46,795 nt of DNA. Origin: Methanobacteriaceae archaeon UBA349. GTDB lineage: Archaea > Methanobacteriota > Methanobacteria > Methanobacteriales > Methanobacteriaceae. Below the pieces are notes generated by a model. The model did not search any database. It worked only from the letters and a program-made list of their open reading frames with translations, and had not been told where the DNA came from. Below are positions 25,223-36,500 of the stretch, in pieces. The DNA is taken from NCBI GenBank assembly GCA_002509745.1, contig DAWK01000063.1, positions 23,121 through 69,915 of the forward strand, written 5' to 3'. A program made the position numbers and the translations under genes. Within the stretch, counting starts at the first letter, position 1; each line of letters starts with the position of its first letter.

Positions 25223-25863
25223 GAGTTTTAGCACCTTTTCATTCTTTAGAGCATATTATTTTATAAGTTAATACTATTTATTTGATACGAAGTAATAATA
25301 AATATTAAACCTATTTATTAAATTATTAGTTATTATTTATTAACGTATATTGTAAAGATTTTGGTTACAAAAATTAGATTTTAAATATGAATATTACAAA
25401 ATAAAAAAATTCAAAATAGAATTAACGGGTTAAAAGAAATGCAGAAGCAATATCGAATATTGCAATCAATGTTGCTGCAGCTGCTATAAATGGATTACTA
25501 TATAATCCTGTCTTTCGTCATCACTTTTTATCCAGGACTCATCAGTTCCTACTATTTTCCTTCAAAAACTAAAGATTATTATATATTTAGTTATAAATAT
25601 GTTAACTGTAGGTCCATGATTGATATTCTAAACCATATTCTTCATGGATCTGCTATTATAAATTTATTATCATAACTTCTGGTTGTAAATGTTCTTTTAT
25701 ATTGGCCATACACTCTTAGTATAAGATATATTTGATTTTCTTTAATTAAAAAATTGCTTGGCTAATTATCATAATTAATAATTTTTTTGATATGAAAAAT
25801 AAAAAAGTGTTAAAATAATAGGTTAATATACAACAAATCACATAAAAAATAAAAATTAAAAGA
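25223..25863. other. AT-rich intergenic with possible coding remnant
   Basis: No confident gene lies in these 641 bases. A short alanine-rich frame (25426-25578) reads as a protein fragment (N-A-E-A-I-S-N-I-A-I-N-V-A-A-A) but has no start or ribosome binding site. A 61-codon frame at 25490-25675 is probably spurious. Confidence 0.5.
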
Positions 25864-26745
25864 TTAAATAGACCTTTTAGACTCAATTAATTCCTTTAAT
25901 TTATTCTTATCCACGTTCCGAGTAAATAATGGAGAATCATCTTCATTATAAACAGAAATATTCTCTTCAAAGGTCTTAACACCCTCTTTAACATAAAAAA
26001 TTCCCAATGGAAACTTTCCTTCTCCATCATGAGGGCCTTCAATAGCTCTTTTAAAGGCCTCCACTTTATCATCAGCAACATAAGAGTCTTCCAAATAATA
26101 AGAATTCTCTTTAAACCATTGGAATGTATTTACTTTGTTAAAGGTCACACAGGGCTGGAATATATCCACCAAAGCATATCCCTGATGATTAATGGCATTT
26201 TTAATGATTTCTTTGGTTTGATTGATATCACCAGAGAAGGCCCTAGCCACAAAGGTAGCTCCTAAGGATATAGCTACTGACAATGGATTGAATGGCTCTT
26301 CAAAAACTCCATCCACCTGGAAGGATGTTTTAAAGTGGGATTGGCTGGTGGGTGAGGCCTGTCCCTTGGTTAATCCGTAAACCATGTTGTTGTGGACGAT
26401 ATTGGTAATATTAGGGTTACGTCTTATGGTGTGCATGAAGTGATTTCCACCTTCACCATAGGTACATCCATCTCCACTCACCGCAATAACCGTCATTTTA
26501 TTATTGGAAGCTTTAATTCCTGTAGCAGGGGAAAGTGATCTGCCGTGCAAACCATTGAATACATTAGCTTTGATATAGTGGGGTAATTTACCGGCCTGCC
26601 CTATACCCGAGACCATAACCAGTTCTTCTGGTGGAATCTCCAGCTCACCCAGAGCCATTTTTAATGATTTTAATATAGGGAAATTACCGCAACCAGGACA
26701 CCAGGCCACATCTGCGTGTTCCATGTCATAAATTTTCGGATCCAT
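25864..26745 (-). CDS. 2-oxoacid:ferredoxin oxidoreductase, beta subunit (TPP-binding)
   Basis: This 293-residue protein binds thiamine diphosphate: W-C-P-G-C-G-N (C16, C19), [14 protein letters not shown], and [15 protein letters not shown]. It pairs with the gamma-alpha fusion 12 bases upstream. Together they oxidise a 2-oxoacid to the acyl-CoA with ferredoxin as acceptor, or run in reverse for CO2 fixation. The cluster ligands include a conserved P-C-V-T-F-N cysteine near residue 200. The position that in many relatives is Cys in G-I-G-C is Gln50 here, so cluster ligation may differ. The ATG has GGGGTG five bases upstream. The substrate cannot be told from sequence. Confidence 0.92.
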   Translation of the reverse strand: MDPKIYDMEHADVAWCPGCGNFPILKSLKMALGELEIPPEELVMVSGIGQAGKLPHYIKANVFNGLHGRSLSPATGIKASNNKMTVIAVSGDGCTYGEGGNHFMHTIRRNPNITNIVHNNMVYGLTKGQASPTSQSHFKTSFQVDGVFEEPFNPLSVAISLGATFVARAFSGDINQTKEIIKNAINHQGYALVDIFQPCVTFNKVNTFQWFKENSYYLEDSYVADDKVEAFKRAIEGPHDGEGKFPLGIFYVKEGVKTFEENISVYNEDDSPLFTRNVDKNKLKELIESKRSI

Positions 26746-26757
26746 TTTAACACCCCT

Positions 26758-28506
26758 TTAAACTTCTCCTAATTGATATTTTATTATTTCCACTACTTCT
26801 TCTACTGAAAATGGCATTCCATTAAATTTCAGGGCCTTTTTACCCACTTTAAAACTAATTTCGGTTTTAATTAAGTTTGCAAATTGTCCTTTAGCATTAT
26901 TTTCCAGTAAAACCGTTTTCTCAGCCATCTCCAACATTTTCTCTGTTTCTGGATGTAAGGGATATACTTGTTTAAAGTGCAGGAATGCCACATCTTTATT
27001 TCCTAATTTTTCCACAGCTTCTCGAATAGGCCAGTAAGTTGATCCCCAGCCAATTACCAGAAGCTTGAACTTTTGCTCTTTTTTCAAATTAGGAGCACCA
27101 CTATAGAATAATTCTGGTTTAAATGCATCTTCTAGTATTTTATCCATTTTATTCATTCGTTTTTCAACCATAGCAGTTCGGATATCCAGATTTTCAGTGA
27201 TATGGCCCTCTTCTGTGTGTTCATCAGAATCGACAATGGCCAGGCCAGTGCCATGACCGGGAACTGTACGGGGTGATATGCCGTTTTCAGTGAGTGCATA
27301 TCTAAGATACTCTGGAGAACTTTCTACCAGGTAATCTTCTACTTCCAGACTATCCAAATCCAATGATGGAGTATTATAATAAATATCGGCAAAATACTGG
27401 TCAGTTAAAATAAAAACAGGTATTTGGTATTTTTCTGCCATATTAAATGCATAATGGGCCACTTCCAGGGCATCTTCAAAGTTTCCAGGTGCATAAATTA
27501 TTCGGGGAAATTCTCCAGGGCTGGAATAAAGGGCCAAATCTAGATCTTCCTGAGCAGTACGGGTGGGAAGTCCCACGGCAGGCCCGGGCCTTTGTGCCAG
27601 ATAAATAACAATAGGAGTTTCTATCATTCCAGATAATCCCACTGCTTCACTCATGAGGGCAAAACCACTTCCTGAGGTGGCCACTATCGATCTGGCTCCA
27701 GCATAAGAAGCACCTAGTCCCATATTAATAGCAGCAATCTCATCTTCAGCCTGTTCAAAAATCATATCAAAATCATGTGCATTTTCAGCAATAAAAACCT
27801 GCAGAGGACTGGAAGGAGTCATAGGATAAGAAGACATGAATCTACATCCTCCAGAGATACATCCCAGACCAACTGCTTCGGTTCCATTTATTAAAAGTTC
27901 ATCTCTCAATTGAAGGGCCTTCGAAATATCAATAGAGATTTTTTTTGAATCTAATATGCTTTGCCCCATTACATAACCAGCACTTCCAGCTTTCAAATCA
28001 TTATCTAATATTTTCTCTCCCTTCCGGGCAAACATAGCAGTGATACATTCATCAAAGGCCTCTTTTTCAATTCCCAGTAGGCAGGATAGGGCCCCTGCAG
28101 CAATTACATTGGAGTAGATGGGACTTCCCAGCTCTCGAGCCTTTTCTAGAAAAGGAACTTTGATTAAATTGTATTTACTACTATCCAGCTCTTTTAAAAT
28201 ATTATCATCACATATAATCACTGTTTCTGGTGATATTCTATTTTCCAAGTGTTTCACAGATTCTTCACTCAAGGCCACCAGGATATCAATCCTATCTACA
28301 TATGATCTAACTCTTTTTGATGAAGCACGTATCTGGGTGGAGTTCTGCCCTCCTCTAACCCTTGACATGTATTCTTTAGTAGAAAATACGTTATAAGCTC
28401 CGGCTTTAATGGCCTTAACCATGATGCTTTCTACGGTTTGAATTCCCTGCCCTGCTTCCCCACAGAGGACAATAGAAACGTCTTCTTCAAGTTTTAAATT
28501 AGACAT
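26758..28506 (-). CDS. 2-oxoacid:ferredoxin oxidoreductase, fused gamma-alpha subunit
   Basis: This 582-residue protein joins a gamma domain (about 1-185; G-E-A-G-Q-G-I-Q near the start) to an alpha domain (about 200-580) with the S-Y-P-M-T-P-S-S motif, the variant of YPITPS that contacts CoA and substrate. This two-subunit arrangement occurs in aerobic archaea and some anaerobes; Methanobacteriales also carry multi-subunit por/kor/vor enzymes. The ATG at 28506 follows AAGGTGA. It is the first gene of a two-gene minus-strand operon with the beta subunit. Confidence 0.92.
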   Translation of the reverse strand: MSNLKLEEDVSIVLCGEAGQGIQTVESIMVKAIKAGAYNVFSTKEYMSRVRGGQNSTQIRASSKRVRSYVDRIDILVALSEESVKHLENRISPETVIICDDNILKELDSSKYNLIKVPFLEKARELGSPIYSNVIAAGALSCLLGIEKEAFDECITAMFARKGEKILDNDLKAGSAGYVMGQSILDSKKISIDISKALQLRDELLINGTEAVGLGCISGGCRFMSSYPMTPSSPLQVFIAENAHDFDMIFEQAEDEIAAINMGLGASYAGARSIVATSGSGFALMSEAVGLSGMIETPIVIYLAQRPGPAVGLPTRTAQEDLDLALYSSPGEFPRIIYAPGNFEDALEVAHYAFNMAEKYQIPVFILTDQYFADIYYNTPSLDLDSLEVEDYLVESSPEYLRYALTENGISPRTVPGHGTGLAIVDSDEHTEEGHITENLDIRTAMVEKRMNKMDKILEDAFKPELFYSGAPNLKKEQKFKLLVIGWGSTYWPIREAVEKLGNKDVAFLHFKQVYPLHPETEKMLEMAEKTVLLENNAKGQFANLIKTEISFKVGKKALKFNGMPFSVEEVVEIIKYQLGEV

Positions 28507-28632
28507 TAGTTCACCTTTTTCCCTTTTTCCATTTTAATCAAACTGAATTAAACAGATTTTAAATTATAAATCCATTAAATTAATATCAATTTAAATTATT
28601 AAATCAAAATACCGATTTAACAAATGTTTTGT

Positions 28633-29148
28633 TTAAAAAAATCCACAACTTTTTAATCCTCGCTTTTTTAGATATTGCTGGTGATAATCTTCAGCCATAT
28701 AAAATGTTTTTGCTGGTTCGATGACTGTTACTATTTTTTTCCCAAATTGACCAGAGGATTGCATTTTTTCTTTTGATTCTTCAGCGTCTATTTTTTGTTT
28801 AGAATTTTGATAAAAAATAACTGATCGATATTGATCCCCAATATCAGGGCCCTGTCTATTTAATGTGGTGGGGTCGTGGCTGACCCAGAAGATATTCAGT
28901 AAATCTTGGTAGGAAATTTCCTGTGTATTAAAAAGGATTTCTACTACTTCTACGTGATGAGTATTCTTTTGACACACCTCTTCATAGGTTGGATTTTCGG
29001 TTATTCCACCCATATACCCCACGGCAGTTGATTTCACTCCATTCAATTTCCTGAAAGTTTCTTCAACTCCCCAGAAACATCCCGCTCCAAAAGTAGCTCT
29101 TTCCAGATTTTCTCCAGATGGATCAACTTCAGATTTTAAATCTTTCAT
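28633..29148 (-). CDS. msrA: Peptide methionine sulfoxide reductase MsrA
   Basis: This 171-residue enzyme reduces methionine-S-sulfoxide in proteins. It has the catalytic motif F-G-A-G-C-F-W-G (C24), the substrate-binding G-Y-M-G-G, Y-E-E-V-C and H-V-E-V-V-E segments, [16 protein letters not shown], and a C-terminal resolving cysteine in K-S-C-G-F-F (C168). The ATG has GGGGGC upstream. It is cytosolic, with no MsrB next to it. It ends about 120 bases downstream of the ferredoxin oxidoreductase operon promoter region. Confidence 0.95.
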   Translation of the reverse strand: MKDLKSEVDPSGENLERATFGAGCFWGVEETFRKLNGVKSTAVGYMGGITENPTYEEVCQKNTHHVEVVEILFNTQEISYQDLLNIFWVSHDPTTLNRQGPDIGDQYRSVIFYQNSKQKIDAEESKEKMQSSGQFGKKIVTVIEPAKTFYMAEDYHQQYLKKRGLKSCGFF

Positions 29149-29465
29149 TATTAGCCCCCATGTTTTCCAGTATTTTTCTTATATAATTACAAATTATTTA
29201 GATCATGATTTCAACATTATAATTTCAATATTACTATTATGTTTGTTAAGGTACAAATTATTTGAGGAAAAAGATTTTTTGAAAATAAAAAAATTTAAAA
29301 AATATACATATTTTAATAGTTCAGATTAGGGGCTATGATTAAAAATATATGGATTATCCAACATATTATTAATTATAAAATAATTTTAAGATGTATATTC
29401 TCGTATGGGCCTTATAATCACTTGATTGGTATTGATTAAGTTGAAAGTATTTAAGAGGGATATCT
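29149..29465. other. Divergent intergenic, AT-rich
   Basis: These 317 bases separate msrA (minus) from the phospholipase D-like gene (plus). They must hold promoters for both but no feature beyond AT-rich sequence was distinguishable. Confidence 0.4.
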
Positions 29466-31754
29466 ATGGAAAAATGTATTTTGCAGGGACAGCTGGTGGA
29501 TGATAAAGAAATTCCTATCTATGACATTCAAGTAAAGGTTATTGCTGATTATTCTTCAACTTTTGCAGAGGACCCTGCTCTCGGAGATACCGTAACTGAT
29601 AAAAATGGTAAATTTGAAATAGATTTCCCTTTAAACCCTGAATTCAAGGAAAATAAGAAAAATAAGATAAAAATAGAATTTTCCATAGATGAAGAGATGA
29701 TAATGAATATTTCTAAAGATATTCAAAATTCCTATGATGGTATTAAAAATGAAATTGACTTTGGAATTATAAAATTTAATAATGGAAATATTGGAGTTAA
29801 AGGGCGAATTATAGATGAAAAAGGAAATCCTATAGTGGGATTACCAGTAATTGCTGAAGATGTTGATTATGGGAAGCTAGAATTAAATGCTCTGGACCTG
29901 ATTGGGTCTAAGGTTAAATCTTTTATTAAAAATCAAAATATAATTCCTAATGAAGGAGTTTTAGGCAATTCTATGGATTTTATAAAGGATAAATTCCAAG
30001 TTTTACTCTTTTTCAGGGATGATTATTTAGGATCCTCAGTTACAGATGAACATGGTTATTACCGCATTGCTTATCCTCAGGAAAAATACAAAGAAATTCT
30101 GGACAAGGAACCTGACATAAAAATCATAGTTAAGGATAAACTGGGAGTATTTGAGCTTAGAGAGACCGAAGTTCACCAGAACATAACCAGCACTTTTGAA
30201 AAAATAAATGATATTATTATTAACCGGGCTGAGATTGAGGGCTGGCAGGTTACCTTAAATACTGATTCCCCATCCAGAATTAGTGCCCATAATAATTTTG
30301 AAATATTGATTGATAATCATCAGGCCTGGGAAAAATTGGTGGAAGTGGTAGATGAAGCAAAATCTTATCTTTATTTAACCCAGTTTGTATTTTACCCAGA
30401 ATTCATCCCCAAGTTTTTTTCATCTGCAATTGATTCATCTGATTATAAAAGTGACGATACTTTAGCATATAAACTCCTACAAGCTCAAAAACGGGGAGTT
30501 GATGTTAAGATTATTATAAATGAGAATCGAGTCGTCCCTGATAATTACGACGAGTTAAGTGATTACTTTAAAGATAGTGATGTGGAAGTAAGAAGATACC
30601 CGGCCAAAGGACCTTATTCCATGCACGCCAAGGTTTTTGTTGCTGATGGAGAAAAAGCATTTATAATTGGATCACCATTCACTCAGAGTTACTGGGACAC
30701 TAGTAAACATGATATTAATGAGCCAAGGCGTCTGGAAAAGAACGAAGGCCCTTACCATGATGTTTCCACCTATTTTGAAGGCCTGGTAATTAATCACTTG
30801 GAAGAGTTTTTCAGGGAACTGTGGAATTATCTATCTGACCTTCATTTTAATGGTGAAAATAAAATAACCGATAATAGATCTTTAAATAAGGAAATAATCA
30901 ATGATAATACCTCAAAAAAACTACCTAATTTCAATCCACTTTTAAGAGTTGAAAACGAGTCTATACAAATAGTAAGATCTATCACTCCTCAATCTATAAG
31001 TGAAAAAGGAGAAACAGGGGTATTAGAGGCTTATCGAAAAGCTATAACTAATGCCGAAGATTACATTTATCTGGAAAACCAGTACTTTACCAATAAATAC
31101 ATTATAGGTGCTTTGAAAAAAGCAGTGGAGCTTAAACCAGACTTACAGATAATTTTATTATTAAACGAAGTTCCTGATGTTCCCACCTACCGGAGCTGGC
31201 AGCATTACGGTTTTGAATTTATGGGCCTTGATTTAGAAAAATTAATCATTGAACACCCTCAAATTGGAGTTTTTGCCAAGTGGTCAGGTAAATTCCAAAA
31301 TGGAAAAAATAAACTTCGTAACTGTTACATTCACAGTAAAGTGGCTATTATAGATGATGTATGGGCCACCATAGGTACTTCTAATCTGGATGGTTCTTCT
31401 TTAAGTTTTTCTGAGGAGTTTGGAAGCAGTGAATTATCACAAAATCATCGTAACATGGAAATGAATGCTGTAATGTTTGATTTGGAGTCTCCGCGCTCAT
31501 TTAAAATTGAAAACTTTAGAAAAATACTGTGGGGAGAGCACTTAGGAATGGATATTAGTAATCTGGAAAAACCTCAAGATGGTTGGCTTGATTTGTGGAA
31601 AGACAAGGGTTATCACAATATTAGACAGCTAGAAAATGAAGAGATTATTCTCCATGGCGGAATATTACCTTACAGTACTAAGAAAACTCCTAAAGAGCAA
31701 ATTAAAGATCTAGTGGAACAATACAGAAGAATAAAAGGAAGATTCAATCGTTAA
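29466..31754 (+). CDS. Phospholipase D superfamily protein with N-terminal beta-sandwich domains
   Basis: This 762-residue protein has two carboxypeptidase-regulatory/transthyretin-like domains (about 1-110 and 115-260, each with G-x-V/I-x-D and T-D-x-x-G-x-Y/F-x-I signatures) and then a phospholipase D module with two HKD motifs: H-A-K-V-F-V-A-D (H387, K389, D394) and H-S-K-V-A-I-I-D (H623, K625, D630), each followed by the G-S/T-x-N or G-S-P type segment. There is no signal peptide, so it is likely cytosolic. PLD enzymes cleave or transfer phosphodiesters such as phospholipids or cardiolipins; the beta-sandwich domains may bind lipid or protein. Substrate unknown. GAGGGATAT lies before the ATG. 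Confidence 0.85.
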   Translation: MEKCILQGQLVDDKEIPIYDIQVKVIADYSSTFAEDPALGDTVTDKNGKFEIDFPLNPEFKENKKNKIKIEFSIDEEMIMNISKDIQNSYDGIKNEIDFGIIKFNNGNIGVKGRIIDEKGNPIVGLPVIAEDVDYGKLELNALDLIGSKVKSFIKNQNIIPNEGVLGNSMDFIKDKFQVLLFFRDDYLGSSVTDEHGYYRIAYPQEKYKEILDKEPDIKIIVKDKLGVFELRETEVHQNITSTFEKINDIIINRAEIEGWQVTLNTDSPSRISAHNNFEILIDNHQAWEKLVEVVDEAKSYLYLTQFVFYPEFIPKFFSSAIDSSDYKSDDTLAYKLLQAQKRGVDVKIIINENRVVPDNYDELSDYFKDSDVEVRRYPAKGPYSMHAKVFVADGEKAFIIGSPFTQSYWDTSKHDINEPRRLEKNEGPYHDVSTYFEGLVINHLEEFFRELWNYLSDLHFNGENKITDNRSLNKEIINDNTSKKLPNFNPLLRVENESIQIVRSITPQSISEKGETGVLEAYRKAITNAEDYIYLENQYFTNKYIIGALKKAVELKPDLQIILLLNEVPDVPTYRSWQHYGFEFMGLDLEKLIIEHPQIGVFAKWSGKFQNGKNKLRNCYIHSKVAIIDDVWATIGTSNLDGSSLSFSEEFGSSELSQNHRNMEMNAVMFDLESPRSFKIENFRKILWGEHLGMDISNLEKPQDGWLDLWKDKGYHNIRQLENEEIILHGGILPYSTKKTPKEQIKDLVEQYRRIKGRFNR

Positions 31755-32322
31755 TTTAAATTAACATTGAATTTTTTTCGGATTGATGTATGGGACGCAG
31801 TGGCCTAATTTTTTAGCATTTTTAAATGGATAACGGTCTTGAATTTATGGTTATTACTAACCATAGAAAATAATTTAAGTTAAAATTATAAATATATCTT
31901 TTTATGAATTTGACCGGTTATTTAATTTATTTAGCTTTATTTAGTTCTATTAATGCTCTTTTTAAAAATTAAACATAGTTTATCAGTTAAAATATTATGT
32001 TCATTAATATTATATATCTTGTTAAACAAAAAAACTGTATAAAATCTTCAATATTTTGAATTATTTCAAACCATATTAATTCGATTTTTTCAAATTTTCA
32101 TACAAATTAATTAAAAAAATTTATAGCATTAAAACATTTAATCAAAAATTGTTAATATAATATAAATAAAATTTAAGTATATAATTGGTATTATTATATT
32201 ATTATAAAAATTTAATTAAGAAATTATCCACTAATTATCTCATAAAATAAATATATAATATTCAAAAATAAATAATTTTTAAACATATTAATTTGTTCAA
32301 TATTTTAATTTTAGGTGTACTA
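31755..32322. other. Long AT-rich intergenic before the Mur ligase cluster
   Basis: These 568 bases carry no gene. A perfect 8-bp hairpin lies at 31846-31865. The part nearest 32323 contains many TTATATTATT-type runs that could hold the operon promoter, and AGGTG (32313-32317) is the ribosome binding site. Confidence 0.5.
31846..31865. repeat. Perfect 8-bp inverted repeat
   Basis: TATGGTTA and TAACCATA pair around a TTAC loop, about 90 bases after the phospholipase D gene. It could be part of a terminator or an operator; no T run follows at once. Confidence 0.5.
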
Positions 32323-33555
32323 ATGAAAATAGCAGTTCTTGGTCTTGGTGTTGAAGGGAAAAAAGCTGTCAAATCTCTTAAAGTGAGAGATTACAGTGTT
32401 TATGCTAGTGACTTAAATAATGAAGTTTCTATGGATGATTTAAAGGAGATTTTAAACGAATCTGAATTTGATTTAGGATTCCATGACATGGAAAAAATAC
32501 AATCTGCCGATGCGGTGATTGTCAGCCCCGGGTTGTGGAAAAGTGATCTGGCCAATCAAATAAAGGATTCTAAAAAAACTCTCCCTGATGTTCTACAATC
32601 CCACAAATCAATATTTACCATTGGAGTTACCGGAACCAACGGCAAAACCACCACCACCTACATGATAAAGGAAATACTTGAAAAATCAGGTTTAAAGGTT
32701 CTGGTGGGTGGAAACGCCGGAGGAGGATTTGAAGGATACGCCGAAGTAGTCCTGCAATCCCATGTGGAAGAATACGATGTGATTCTGGTGGAAATCTGTG
32801 ATATGACTCTTGAATTTTGCGATCATTGTTTTGACATTGATATGGTGGTTCTAACCAACCTGGAACGAGATCACATGGACGTGCATGGCTCTTTAGATAA
32901 TTATTACCGTAAAATCGATAAATTTCTGGAAGGTAAAAAGGCCATAATGAACAAAAATGATAAAAGCTTACAAAAACTCTCTAAATCCGCTCAATCATGT
33001 AATTTTTACGATGAATGCGAAAGTAAGATTCAAGTAGTTGGTAAATTTAATAAATTAAATGCTGGTGCAGCACAGGCCACTGCCCGGGCCATTAATATCG
33101 ATAAAACAATTATAGAAAATGCTTTAGCTGAATTCCATGGAATTGAAGGCCGTATTAAATCTTATTATATAAATGAAAGTGAAATATTTGCCGGTAAAAC
33201 AGATAATGCCCATGCCACTTCCGTTGTATTAAAAGAAAGGAAATTCAAGGCAATTTTCCTGGGGACTCCTCGAAAAAATGAAACCTGGAGATTGGATATA
33301 ATAGATGAAGCTTCTAAATCTCAGCCGGAGGTAATAGTTCTTTTCCCAGGCCTTGAAAATACATTGGATTTGGCGTTGGAAAGATTAAAATCTATTAATT
33401 TCAAAGGGAAAGTATTAACTATAACAGATTTAGATAAATTATTAGAAATAATTATGGAAATGACTCAAACTTATAAATATATATTTATTGGTGGAAATGG
33501 CCAGAATAAAATCCTGGAAATTCAAAAAAAGCTTGATGTACTGGCTAAAGGTTGA
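32323..33555 (+). CDS. Mur ligase family protein, pseudomurein peptide synthesis
   Basis: This 410-residue protein has the three-domain Mur ligase layout: an N-terminal Rossmann-like domain (L-G-L-G-V-E-G, residues 6-12), an ATPase domain with P-loop G-T-N-G-K-T-T (104-110), conserved L-T-N-L-E-R-D-H-M-D, and a C-terminal domain starting I-E-G-R-I-K. The ATG at 32323 follows AGGTG; an upstream in-frame TTG is unlikely. Such ligases in Methanobacteriales make the peptide part of pseudomurein, adding amino acids one at a time. The step is not assigned here. The C-terminal domain lacks the usual D-x-A-H-N-P, having K-T-D-N-A-H-A-T in its place, so it could be divergent or have another role. It is followed by the tandem ligase, 5 bases away. 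Confidence 0.85.
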   Translation: MKIAVLGLGVEGKKAVKSLKVRDYSVYASDLNNEVSMDDLKEILNESEFDLGFHDMEKIQSADAVIVSPGLWKSDLANQIKDSKKTLPDVLQSHKSIFTIGVTGTNGKTTTTYMIKEILEKSGLKVLVGGNAGGGFEGYAEVVLQSHVEEYDVILVEICDMTLEFCDHCFDIDMVVLTNLERDHMDVHGSLDNYYRKIDKFLEGKKAIMNKNDKSLQKLSKSAQSCNFYDECESKIQVVGKFNKLNAGAAQATARAINIDKTIIENALAEFHGIEGRIKSYYINESEIFAGKTDNAHATSVVLKERKFKAIFLGTPRKNETWRLDIIDEASKSQPEVIVLFPGLENTLDLALERLKSINFKGKVLTITDLDKLLEIIMEMTQTYKYIFIGGNGQNKILEIQKKLDVLAKG

Positions 33556-33560
33556 TTAAC

Positions 33561-36500
33561 GTGATCAAGGATAAAAAAATTCTCGTAGTAGGGGCTGGAA
33601 ACGCTGGACGCCCGGCAGCTAATCTTTTAAATTATTTAGGTAATTCGGTAAGAGTATCAGATAATAAAGACTTCAATTCACTTCCTAAAAAAGCCAAAAA
33701 TAAGATTAAGGAACTGGAAAAGAAAGGAATTGTATTTGAGTTGGGAACTCACATATTTGACAGTGTCCTATGGGCCGATGCCATATTTGTATCTCCCAAC
33801 ATACCCATTGATTCAGATATAAGAAAATTCATTGAAAATTCTCGCTTAAAAAAGGATATTAAGGAAATAAAAACTTCAGATATTGGGGAAATTCTTAATA
33901 ATCTTATTAAATTGCCCATGATAGGTATTGCTGGTACGGATGGAAAAACAACCACTACCAACATGATAAATCATGTTATGGAATCAGAATCCTTTAGGAC
34001 ACTTGTATTCTCATCATTACAGGATTCACTGGTTATTGAAGGACTGGTGGATATAGTAGTTAATGAAGAAAATCAAAGTAAGGATTTTGCTATTTTTGAA
34101 TTACCCCACGGAACTATACGCATGGCACAAGGTCTAGAATTATGTGCCGGGGTTGTTACTAACCTAACACCAGATCACATGGATGAATTTAAATCTTATG
34201 AGGAATATATTGACCGAAATTTTTCTATAAAAGACCTAATACATTCCCACGGAGTTTTATTGGCCAATGGAAACGATCCCATTATTAGCCAGCGGTTAGA
34301 TGAAATTAATACAGAATATATTTTATATGGATTAGGAACGCCCCAAACCGTAAAATTCAATGGAAAAACTTATTCTCCAGCAGACATTGACTTAGATATC
34401 TCAGTTAAAGATGTTAAACTCAGAGGCCTTGATGGATCTTCATTTAATGTGATTAGTAATGCTATTCCCACAGCAATATGTACAAATTGCGGTGAAATTC
34501 TCTGTAATTGTGGAAATTTCCAGAGAAAAATCCTAAAACCTTTTAATATCAATATAAACCTCAATGTCCCGGGATTATTTAATATTGAAAACTCTATTTC
34601 CACCATGGCCACAGCATTAATCCTTGGATTTGAATTAGATTATATTAAAAATAAATTAGAGTCTTTCCAGGGTGTTAAAGGACGTTTTGAAAAAATTGAT
34701 AATGTGAATGGAGTTAATATTTTCATGGACGCAGCCCACAATCCGGAAAGTATGGAAAAATTATTTGAAGGGCTTAAAGTTTCAGGAAGTTTAATAGTAA
34801 GTCTGGATAATCCCGATACTCTCACTGTGCGAGATAAATTCAAAATAGGAATTATTCTAGGAAAAAATGCAGATGTTGTGATTGCCAGTGCTAAAAATGA
34901 AACCACAGAAATTATTGATATAGAAGCCGCCCAAGAAGTTGCTTCCGGATCCAAGGGTACTGAAACATATCTTACCGAAAATGTGGATAAATCAATTTCT
35001 AAAGCATTAGATATTGCCACTGAAGGAGATATAATACTCCATATAGGTCCTGGAGTGGTGAATGCATATTCAAGTGTTAAAGAGGATATTATTAAGGCTA
35101 TTAAAATTTTTAAAGAGTCTTGTGGAAAAGTTGTGGTAATGGGCGGCTGTGGAACAGTGGGTAGTTTAATGGCCCGAATTTTAAAGCAACACGGCGCGGA
35201 TGTCACTATTTCTGATTCGGCTACTGATACTCCTCTAAGGGAGGTCTTCACTTCTGAAGGGATTCATCTTGATTTAGGGGGACATAGTGACTCAGTTATA
35301 ATTGAAGCAGAAACAATTGTGGTGGCACCAAGTTTAATGGAAAACCATAATCTTCTAGAAAATATAAGATCCCTATCAGATGCACCAATTATCAGTGTTA
35401 ATGAAATTTTAAGTTTCTTTAAAGTTGAAAAACCAGTAGTGGGTATCACCGGAACCAATGGAAAAACTACTACCACCCAAATGCTAAAAAATATTCTTAA
35501 AGTGGCAGGTATGTCAGTTCCTGAACATTTTATGAACATGCAGGGAAACACAGAACTGATACCTGCTTTGCAATCCCGATTAAAAGGAGATGCCGCAGTG
35601 GTAGAAATAGGAACCTTTGGTCTGGCTGGTGAAATTAAAAATTCGGCCCTAAACTGTGAAGTTTCATTAGGTGTAATTACTAATATCTCCCGGGATCATC
35701 TTAGAGGGGATGATTTTAATGAATACATATCCTGTAAAAGAGAAATGGTCGATGCTGCGGATATTCTCATAATAAATGCCGATGATCCATTGGTTGCTGA
35801 TTTTGCAGGAGAAATTCATCCAGATAATGTGATTTTCTATGGCATTAAAGATATGGAAAACAATGAAAATTCTTTTCCAGAGGGAAGAGAATGTCCAGAA
35901 TGTGAAAACATCTTAAAATATAAAGAGCATTATTTAGGCCATTTAGGTGATTATCAGTGCATGTGTGATTATAAGCGGCCTGAAATCGATGTTTATGCTA
36001 CTAATGTCACTGAAAACTTTTTTAAATTAAATATTGGTTCTAACACATCTAAGATACATCTTAAAACAGGTGGAACCTGTAATGTATATAATGCTCTGGC
36101 AGCGGCCTCAACTGCCATGGTCATGGGTGTGGATTTTGATGATATTGTAAGTGGCATAGAACAATTTGAAGGTGTAGAGGGTCGATTTGAAAAGATATGT
36201 AATAATCCAGAGATTATTATTGATTATGCTCACAATCCTGCAGGAGTTAAAGCAGCCATACAAACCATCAAAACATCGCTAAAATCGCGATTGATTGTTA
36301 TAAATACCATATCCTCAGAAAGTGGTCTGGATGGGGATCGTGAGATAGCTCAAATTTTAAATAGTGCGGATATAATTGTTCCAGCATCATTCATGGCAAA
36401 AGAAGCATCTAATATTATAAAAAAAGATTTAATATTCACTAAAGCCAGCAATGAACAAACTAAAATAGGAACTTTAGGGGCCAATAAAAAACAGGTTTTT

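Noticed and set aside
25490..25675. 61-codon plus-strand frame in the gap before the oxoacid oxidoreductase operon
   Set aside because: No ribosome binding site, low-complexity hydrophobic and Tyr-rich translation, and no recognisable domain.
34640..35251. 203-codon minus-strand frame antisense to the tandem Mur ligase
   Set aside because: It is a shadow of a strongly supported gene; its translation is low-complexity and has no start signal.
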